Assembly: GCA_934271245.1 (NCBI GenBank)
Contig: CAKQQY010000031.1
Coordinates: forward strand, 1-19,801
Length of the DNA stretch: 19,801 bases
Direction of reading: 5' to 3'
Origin: an uncultured Clostridia bacterium
GTDB taxonomy: Bacteria; Bacillota; Clostridia; Christensenellales; Borkfalkiaceae
In this document: piece by piece, positions 15,145 through 19,801 of the stretch
How the letters are laid out: the number at the start of each line of letters is the position of its first letter
Numbering within the stretch: position 1 is the stretch's first letter
Program-made: the position numbers and the translations under genes
Notes under the pieces: generated by a model
What the model was told of the DNA's origin: nothing
Databases searched by the model: none
The model's input: the letters and a program-made list of their open reading frames with translations, nothing else

Positions 15145-17259
15145 TTATTCCTCCCCCGCGAATTTTTTAAGCAACGACGTTTCTTCTGCGGTAAAGTTTG
15201 CGCTATCGTCGGCAAGCGCGGACGCAGCGACTTCTTTTATACTGTTTTTCGCGATTTCGTAATACACGGTAACCGTTTTTCCGTTTACGGTTACGCTTAC
15301 GAACGCCCTTGCGGAAAACTCCCTTTCGTATTTATCTTCGGGAATTCCCTTTAACACCGCGTTATAATATTTAGCCGTTTCTCTTTCGGTAAAATCTATT
15401 TTGCCCGTTCTTGCTACCTTATCGGTAGTAAGGCTGAGTTCTTCGTTTTCCTTTAACAAATCGGTGGGAATTACGATTGCGCCGACTTCTACCGTCGCTT
15501 TTTCGCTTAAACTATCGAACGCCGCTTTATCTATCTTATAAGAAAATCTTATACCGCTGGGGTCGGAAAGTCTTATCGACGCGCCGAGATATTCTATATT
15601 AAAGGTTACGCTCGTTACGGTTAAATCGTAATTGACGGTGATTTCTTCTCCCGCAAAATAGAGTTTATTTTCTATTTCGTAACCTATAAACCCGTTTTCT
15701 TCCTTTTCGGGCAAGACGAATTTTTCGCCTTCGGTAAGTTCCGTTTCCGCTCCGTCAACCGTAACTTTTACCTTGGTTTTCGCGGTAAAGTTTACGGCGA
15801 TTTCCGCTTCTTCCGTTTCCGCCGTATAAGTTCCGTCGGTTAAGTACGCCGCGTTTCCGTTTACGGTGAGCGCTCCTTTATACCCTTCGGGCGCGGTCGG
15901 TATAACTTTGATATTCCCTTCGGTAAGGTCTATCGTTACCTTACTTCCCGTAAGAGCCGAAGCATAAGCCGAATCGTAAGCGACGGTGAGTTTTACGCCG
16001 TTCGTTTCGACGTTCGCTTTATCCGTTACGATTTTGCCTTCGGTATAATCGATTCTCGATTTATCGGTATTTTTTACGTCGGAACAGAAATACATCTGTC
16101 TTATGGTGTAATCCTGAATATATCCTTTATTGGAATGATAAATTTTCAGTCCGTCGAAAATCGTTTCTTCGGTAAAGAAGTCGCCGAGCCAGATATAGAA
16201 CGTTCCGTTGAACGCCTTTTTAATTACGTAGTTACTGTTAGTTGCGTTTCCTTTATTCGGAACGGAATACTTAGAGCCTTCCGTGGTATAGCAGTTTATC
16301 CTGTCGGATTTTATTCTTTTGGAATCCTGGAACTGCGAAGCGGTCATTCCGTCGGGCATGGTAGTTAAACTTGCAAAACCCGTCGGCAACGACAAATTAT
16401 AATAAGTATCGCCCGATTTAAGATAAAATTTAAAGTAAGTGAAAGTATCCGTCGTTCCCGTAAGCGAATCGATTTTCATATCTATCGCAAGGAAATCGGT
16501 ATTCGAAACCGTTTGGGGCGAATTAAATAAAAATTCCGTCGTTTCCTGTCCTACGGTCGAATCTATTACCGTCATGCCCGTTTCGAACCACTTTACGCTT
16601 CCGCTTGCGGTATATCCGCCGTCGGCGTTTTTAACTATATTTTCCGCAAAGAATATATCGCCTATGGTGAACGTCGGTTTATGCGAACCGTCTGTATTAA
16701 CCTTTAAGTCGGACATGCTGAACGTTTTGTCGAAATAATCGGGAAGATAAATAAACACCTTTCCGTTAAAATCTTTCTTAACGGTAAACCACACGGTGTT
16801 TTCGGTAACGCTTCCGTTTACTTTATTAGGTATAGCGTAACCTTTTTCGGTGGTTAAATAGTTTATTCTGGTACTCGCTACCCTTACGTTTCCGCAACCG
16901 TAATAATCCGCCGACGAAAAACCTGCGGGATATTGTTCCGCCGAAGTCATATAATCCGTCGCCATTATAAGTTTCTTTTCCGTTCCGCCGCCCGATATCG
17001 TAAACTGAAACGGCGTATAAGTATCGGTTACGCCCGAACTTATAGTGTGAAGTTCGATTGCAAGATATTTATACTTTGCCGTATCTACGGTAAGCGTTTC
17101 GACCCCCGAAATTACCTGTTCGGCGTTACTCGAAAGCGTAAACTCGCGATCGACGTTCTTTGCCACCGCCGTTTTGACGCTTTTAACGCCGAAACAAAAG
17201 GCAAAAACCGAAACCGCGGCAAGCGCAAACACAGCCGTTTTCTTAAACAATTTCGTCAT
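15145..17259 (-). CDS. Secreted surface protein (704 aa) with two tandem modules and no C-terminal membrane anchor
   Basis: Signal peptide at residues 1-33 (AVA/KN). Two tandem modules (about 37-215 and 225-400) carry RINYLTTEKGYAIPNK plus KDFNGKVFIYLPDY, and RINCYTTEGSKYSVPNK plus KAFNGTFYIWLGDF. They resemble each other and the N-terminal module of the 690-aa protein. One InlB-B-like repeat follows (TVNGNAAYL), then a C-terminal domain of about 150 residues (GASIRLSDPSGIRFSYKI, VEVGAIVIPTDLL, YYNAVLKGIPEDKYEREF), a pattern I associate with uncharacterised Clostridia surface proteins. The end (TSLLKKFAGEE) has no membrane tail, unlike the three related proteins, so it may be released or held by binding. 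Starts 26 nt after the hydrolase stop, with GGGGGAG upstream. Confidence 0.82.
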   Translation of the reverse strand: MTKLFKKTAVFALAAVSVFAFCFGVKSVKTAVAKNVDREFTLSSNAEQVISGVETLTVDTAKYKYLAIELHTISSGVTDTYTPFQFTISGGGTEKKLIMATDYMTSAEQYPAGFSSADYYGCGNVRVASTRINYLTTEKGYAIPNKVNGSVTENTVWFTVKKDFNGKVFIYLPDYFDKTFSMSDLKVNTDGSHKPTFTIGDIFFAENIVKNADGGYTASGSVKWFETGMTVIDSTVGQETTEFLFNSPQTVSNTDFLAIDMKIDSLTGTTDTFTYFKFYLKSGDTYYNLSLPTGFASLTTMPDGMTASQFQDSKRIKSDRINCYTTEGSKYSVPNKGNATNSNYVIKKAFNGTFYIWLGDFFTEETIFDGLKIYHSNKGYIQDYTIRQMYFCSDVKNTDKSRIDYTEGKIVTDKANVETNGVKLTVAYDSAYASALTGSKVTIDLTEGNIKVIPTAPEGYKGALTVNGNAAYLTDGTYTAETEEAEIAVNFTAKTKVKVTVDGAETELTEGEKFVLPEKEENGFIGYEIENKLYFAGEEITVNYDLTVTSVTFNIEYLGASIRLSDPSGIRFSYKIDKAAFDSLSEKATVEVGAIVIPTDLLKENEELSLTTDKVARTGKIDFTERETAKYYNAVLKGIPEDKYEREFSARAFVSVTVNGKTVTVYYEIAKNSIKEVAASALADDSANFTAEETSLLKKFAGEE

Positions 17260-17285
17260 TCTGCTTTTCTCCCCCTTTTTTTACT

Positions 17286-18206
17286 TTATTTTCCTAAACG
17301 ATTAAATAAATAATCCATAAAATCCTGTTCCCTTACCGAAACAGCCATTTTTACCGACCCTAAACTCTTATCGCAAAGAGATAACGTATGCCCCCTTAAT
17401 TCCGTTTCCGCAAGCGGCACGAATATATGCCGCGTTTCGTACTCGCAGAAGTTCTCCGTGAGTTCCGCTATTATCAGCGCGTCGTGCATCTGGGAAGTTC
17501 TCGAATTATAAGTTTTCCAACTCGCGTACATTTTACGCAAAAACTCCCCTTCTTTGCCTTTAAGATTTTTTAACGCCGTTTCGTCCTTTTCGCGCATATA
17601 ACATTTATTAGTGCAGTCGTTGCCGATTACCGTTATTTCTATCCCCGACGACAACACCACGCTCGCCGCTTCGGGGTCGCAAAGAATGTTCCATTCTCTC
17701 CAGTTTTTGGAGCAGCCCCCCATCATTATGACGTTTTTGAACTTTTTGAACCTTTCGGGGTCTTTTTTTATCGCCGTGGCGACGTTCGTCAGCGGTCCTA
17801 TCGCTACGAGCGTTACTTCGCCCGCGTTTTTCTCCGCTATTTCAAGAAGTTTCTCCGCCGCGTCGTTTCCGTCGGCGGTATAGTCTTTCATGCTTTCGTC
17901 GTACGCGGTCATAACGGGTTTGCCGTCTTTGCCGCTCTTTTCGTAAGGAAACCTGCTATATATTCCTTTAAGGGTTTCGTCCGCCCCCGTATACACGGGT
18001 ATTTCCGACTTATTGAACGCTTCAAGTTGCTGTTTTAAAATCTTCGCCCTGATCGCGCAATTTTTATATACGGTGGTTATGCCGAGCACTTCTATCTCGT
18101 CCGTTTTTAACGCGAGCGCAATCGCGAATGCGTCGTCCACGTCGTCGCCTATATCCGTATCGATAACGATTTTTATCCTTTTATTTTTCATTGTATCAAT
18201 ACTCAC
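17286..18206 (-). CDS. Inosine-uridine-type nucleoside hydrolase family protein (copy 2)
   Basis: 306 residues from GTG 18206, chosen because GGAGGG lies 5 nt upstream; the in-frame ATG 15 nt later has no site at a workable distance. Family residues are intact: IDTDIGDDVDDA (15-26), Asn49 in VYKNC, GPLTN (137-141), EWN (171-173) and MHD (240-242). It shares YKNC and the GKDGK-x6-DES segment with the copy at 5156-6070, marking the two as close paralogues. Cytoplasmic; expected to release a pentose from a nucleoside-like substrate. First gene of the second operon and divergent from the RpiR-family gene, whose product may control it. Confidence 0.9.
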   Translation of the reverse strand: MSIDTMKNKRIKIVIDTDIGDDVDDAFAIALALKTDEIEVLGITTVYKNCAIRAKILKQQLEAFNKSEIPVYTGADETLKGIYSRFPYEKSGKDGKPVMTAYDESMKDYTADGNDAAEKLLEIAEKNAGEVTLVAIGPLTNVATAIKKDPERFKKFKNVIMMGGCSKNWREWNILCDPEAASVVLSSGIEITVIGNDCTNKCYMREKDETALKNLKGKEGEFLRKMYASWKTYNSRTSQMHDALIIAELTENFCEYETRHIFVPLAETELRGHTLSLCDKSLGSVKMAVSVREQDFMDYLFNRLGK

Positions 18207-18246
18207 TTGGCCCTCCGACGTATTCCGACGTTATTTTATCTTTAAC

Positions 18247-18275
18247 ATTTTAATAGATTATTTTCCCCCATACAA
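18247..18275 (-). promoter_or_regulatory. Candidate promoter of the second operon
   Basis: Coding strand: TTGTAT (18275-18270), a 17-nt spacer and TAAAAT (18252-18247), giving a leader of about 35 nt before GTG 18206. The region is AT-rich and also contains a TATAAT without a good -35 box, so this assignment is tentative. Confidence 0.4.
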
Positions 18276-18351
18276 TTTAAAAAATGATTATATCAGATTA
18301 TAAAAATAACGATTTTATCCGTTTTCGGGTTGCCGTTTTGCCCTGGTTTAT

Positions 18352-18364
18352 GAAAATTATTTTC
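18352..18364. promoter_or_regulatory. 13-bp perfect palindrome: candidate RpiR-type operator
   Basis: GAAAATTATTTTC lies between the divergent hydrolase operon and the RpiR-family gene, 28 nt upstream of the latter's -35 box. RpiR-family regulators commonly autoregulate through A/T-rich palindromes, so it is a natural candidate site. No direct evidence of binding. Confidence 0.45.
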
Positions 18365-18392
18365 TTTTATTCCATTTAAATATGAAAACGCA

Positions 18393-18421
18393 TTGACAAA
18401 TTTCGTTTCCCCGTATAAAAT
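18393..18421 (+). promoter_or_regulatory. Promoter of the RpiR-family gene
   Basis: A perfect -35 TTGACA (18393-18398), a 17-nt spacer and TAAAAT (18416-18421). A GGAG site (18435-18438) and ATG 18447 follow. The TTG of the -35 box opens a frame into the gene but is not a start codon. Confidence 0.75.
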
Positions 18422-18446
18422 TGTTTTTAATATCGGAGTGATTTTT

Positions 18447-19280
18447 ATGAACAAGGTTTTACTTAACTTAAACGCAAAATATTCTTCTTTCGGCGCGGCG
18501 GAACGCAAAATCGCCGATTACATAACGCAGAACTACCAGACGGTGCCGTCCCTTTTTATAGGCGACCTTTCCGAATTATGCGGTTGCAGCGTGGCGAGCA
18601 TTACGCGGTTTTCCAAAAAACTCGGGTTCGACGGATTTCCGCAACTTAAAATCGCGCTCGCAAAAGAAAAAGATTTTCAGCCCGTCAGCGAGAACGTTTC
18701 TTCGTCCGACTCTGCCTACGAAGTCTTTTCCAAAATATGCACGGACATTTATTCTTCTCTGGAAAAAACCAAAGCAGTTATCGACAGAAACGCTCTGGAA
18801 GAATGTTGCGTAAAGTTGCTGAAAGCGAAAAAAGTTTTTATTTTCGGGTTAGGCAATTCGTCCTCCGTGGCGCAGGACGCCGCGCACAAACTGTTCCGCA
18901 CGGGCATTTCCGCCGCCGCTTACACCGACAACCATTTACAGATGATTGCGGCAACCCACGCCGATTCCGACACCGTGGTTATAGGCATTTCCCATTCGGG
19001 AAGGTCGCGCGATATTGTCGAAGCGATGAAACTTGCCAAAGATAACGGCGCGTTTACCGTAGCCGTTACCAACCGTGAAAAATCGCCGATAATTAAAGTG
19101 AGCGACTGCGTTTTAACCACCGTTTCCGACGAAACGAATTACCGCATTTTAGGGCTTTCTTCCCGTATAGCCGCTCTCGCTATCGTGGACGCGGTTTACT
19201 CTTACATCGTCTGCAAATCGAAATCGGCAGGCTCGTATATAAACGAAGCGGAATCTTCGCTGACTTGTAAAAAATGCTGA
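18447..19280 (+). CDS. RpiR/MurR-family transcriptional regulator (HTH + SIS)
   Basis: 277 residues from ATG 18447 (GGAG 8 nt upstream). The N-terminal RpiR-type helix-turn-helix spans about residues 1-77, with FIGDLSELCGCSVASITRFS (37-56) and KKLGFDGFPQLKIALA. The C-terminal SIS sugar-phosphate-binding domain spans about 127-255, with VFIFGLGNSS (130-139), VVIGISHSGRSRDIVEAMKL (177-196) and TVAVTNREKSPI. SIS domains sense phosphosugars, so this protein probably reports pentose- or amino-sugar-phosphate levels and controls the divergent hydrolase/surface-protein operon and itself, possibly also the long operon. Effector and targets are inferred from family and location. Confidence 0.94.
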   Translation: MNKVLLNLNAKYSSFGAAERKIADYITQNYQTVPSLFIGDLSELCGCSVASITRFSKKLGFDGFPQLKIALAKEKDFQPVSENVSSSDSAYEVFSKICTDIYSSLEKTKAVIDRNALEECCVKLLKAKKVFIFGLGNSSSVAQDAAHKLFRTGISAAAYTDNHLQMIAATHADSDTVVIGISHSGRSRDIVEAMKLAKDNGAFTVAVTNREKSPIIKVSDCVLTTVSDETNYRILGLSSRIAALAIVDAVYSYIVCKSKSAGSYINEAESSLTCKKC

Positions 19281-19353
19281 TTTTTATTTTCTCGTCCGCA
19301 GTTTCGCGGAATAAAAAAGCCACGTTTATTACGCCGTTTTTTACGGTGCACAC

Positions 19354-19392
19354 AGAAATACAGCCGCGAGAATTTCTCGCGGCTGTATTTCT
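19354..19392. terminator. Long perfect hairpin downstream of the RpiR-family gene
   Basis: The arms AGAAATACAGCCGCGAGAA (19354-19372) and TTCTCGCGGCTGTATTTCT (19374-19392) are perfectly complementary over 19 bp around one central base. The weak T-richness after the GC core (TATTTCTATA) makes terminator activity possible but not certain. Its 23-nt core is repeated in inverted orientation at 19574-19596. Confidence 0.6.
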
Positions 19393-19406
19393 ATATATGA
19401 TTAGGG

Positions 19407-19571
19407 TTAGTTATAAGCCGATTTGGTGACTTCGTACGGAGATTTTGCGGCGTTCAGCACGCTTTCTAAATCGTTATGCACCGAATCAAAGATTTTTAAC
19501 GGCGTTTACTTGTTTTTCCAGGCAAGGGGATTATAAGGGTTGCCGGAGTTGGCAAGGGTTTTAAAAGGAAC
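19407..19571 (-). pseudogene. Broken C-terminal gene fragment with an in-frame stop
   Basis: One minus-strand frame of 55 codons reads like protein on both sides of a single internal TAA: NSGNPYNPLAWKNK, stop, then KIFDSVHNDLESVLNAAK and PYEVTKSAYN, then the terminal TAA at 19407. No start codon or upstream domain remains, and the frame runs into the hairpin at 19573. The helical, alanine-rich end resembles the C-terminus of an ABC solute-binding protein, but that is a guess. Best explained as the relic of a decayed gene. Confidence 0.5.
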
Positions 19572-19572
19572 A

Positions 19573-19597
19573 GAGCCGCGAGAAATTCTCGCGGCTC
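19573..19597. repeat. Hairpin whose core is the inverted copy of the one at 19354-19392
   Basis: GAGCCGCGAGAA (19573-19584) and TTCTCGCGGCTC (19586-19597) form a 12-bp perfect stem. The central 23 nt (19574-19596) are the exact reverse complement of 19362-19384; because the core is itself almost palindromic, the two differ only at the central base. No T-run follows, so it is not an obvious terminator. With the first hairpin it brackets the broken reading frame. Confidence 0.7.
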
Positions 19598-19657
19598 CTT
19601 CCTGATGAAGTATTTATCAAAAAATCTTCTCCTATCTGATGATAAGGAAGTTTCGGA

Positions 19658-19801
19658 TTAGGCTACATTTGACATATTACTATTTATAAGAGTTAATATC
19701 CTGTTTATTTCTTTCTTTGTATATTGCCCTACGCAGATATACTTGGGTCTTCCATTTTTAATATTAAACTTCATAAATTTGCCAAACGGATATTTAAACC
19801 C
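19658..19801 (-). CDS. 3' end of an unknown gene running off the window
   Basis: 47 codons are open from the window edge to TAA 19658. The visible end reads FKYPFGKFMKFNIKNGR, then PKYICVGQYTKKEINRILTL and INSNMSNVA, plausible globular-protein sequence. The stretch is clearly more AT-rich than the genes to the left, with AAA/AAT/ATA codons favoured, so it may have a different origin. I do not recognise the family. Confidence 0.6.
   Translation of the reverse strand, partial: GFKYPFGKFMKFNIKNGRPKYICVGQYTKKEINRILTLINSNMSNVA

Larger units (their letters stand above)
19281..19657. other. Gene-poor stretch between the RpiR-family gene and the window-edge gene
   Basis: Apart from the two hairpins and the broken frame listed separately, it holds only weak structure: a 5-bp stem TCCGC/GCGGA at 19295-19310 and CCGT/ACGG around a T-run at 19334-19346. 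No intact gene, RNA gene or promoter was recognised. Confidence 0.6.

Noticed and set aside
18393..18446. Upstream TTG start for the RpiR-family gene
   Set aside because: The TTG is the start of the -35 hexamer TTGACA; ATG 18447 has a GGAG site and begins the conserved domain.
19333..19346. Small stem around a T-run (CCGT...ACGG) as an RNA element
   Set aside because: A four-base stem is expected by chance in such sequence.
1..19801. tRNA, rRNA, CRISPR array, riboswitch, transposase
   Set aside because: Scanned by eye on both strands; no cloverleaf, regularly spaced repeat, known riboswitch core or transposase motif was found. A covariance-model search would be needed to exclude small RNAs.

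Overview
This window looks like a chromosomal carbohydrate- or nucleoside-use region from a Gram-positive Clostridia-type bacterium, probably a gut commensal. That is inferred from several signs: purine-rich Shine-Dalgarno sites (AAGGAG, GGGGGAG), a split transketolase, an LplABC-type importer without its own ATPase, AraC and RpiR regulators, and secreted multi-repeat proteins with a 'KGGC + membrane segment + Lys/Arg' tail. I cannot name a genus. No rRNA, tRNA, CRISPR array or insertion sequence was recognised.

Layout. From 13807 leftward past position 1, eleven genes lie on the minus strand with gaps of 0-23 nt or small overlaps, behind one near-consensus promoter (13839-13867). In transcription order they are: two large secreted repeat proteins (690 and 660 aa), two ABC sugar permeases, a lipoprotein solute-binding protein, an inosine-uridine-type nucleoside hydrolase, a third secreted protein (575 aa), a beta-propeller glycosidase-like lipoprotein, the N- and C-terminal transketolase subunits, and an RpiB/LacA-family isomerase cut by the window edge. 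An AraC-family regulator (14098-14928, +) is divergent from this operon, and its promoter geometry predicts a leaderless mRNA.

A bidirectional terminator (14985-15013) separates it from a second minus-strand operon, 18206 to 15024: a second nucleoside-hydrolase paralogue, a fourth secreted protein (704 aa) and a 38-residue peptide with a strong ribosome binding site. An RpiR-family sugar-phosphate-sensing regulator (18447-19280, +) is divergent from that operon. The right end (19281-19801) holds two hairpins with mutually inverted cores, a broken reading frame between them, and the 3' end of an unknown gene.

How the genes may fit together (inference): surface proteins capture a polymer or glycoside outside the cell, the propeller lipoprotein may process it, the solute-binding protein and permeases import the product with an ATPase encoded elsewhere, the hydrolase releases a pentose, and the isomerase and transketolase feed it to the pentose phosphate pathway. 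The substrate is unknown. The most novel feature is the set of four secreted proteins, which share an unrecognised module (seven copies of an FNGT-x-YI-x-L-x-DF-like signature) and are translationally coupled to the importer and hydrolases.
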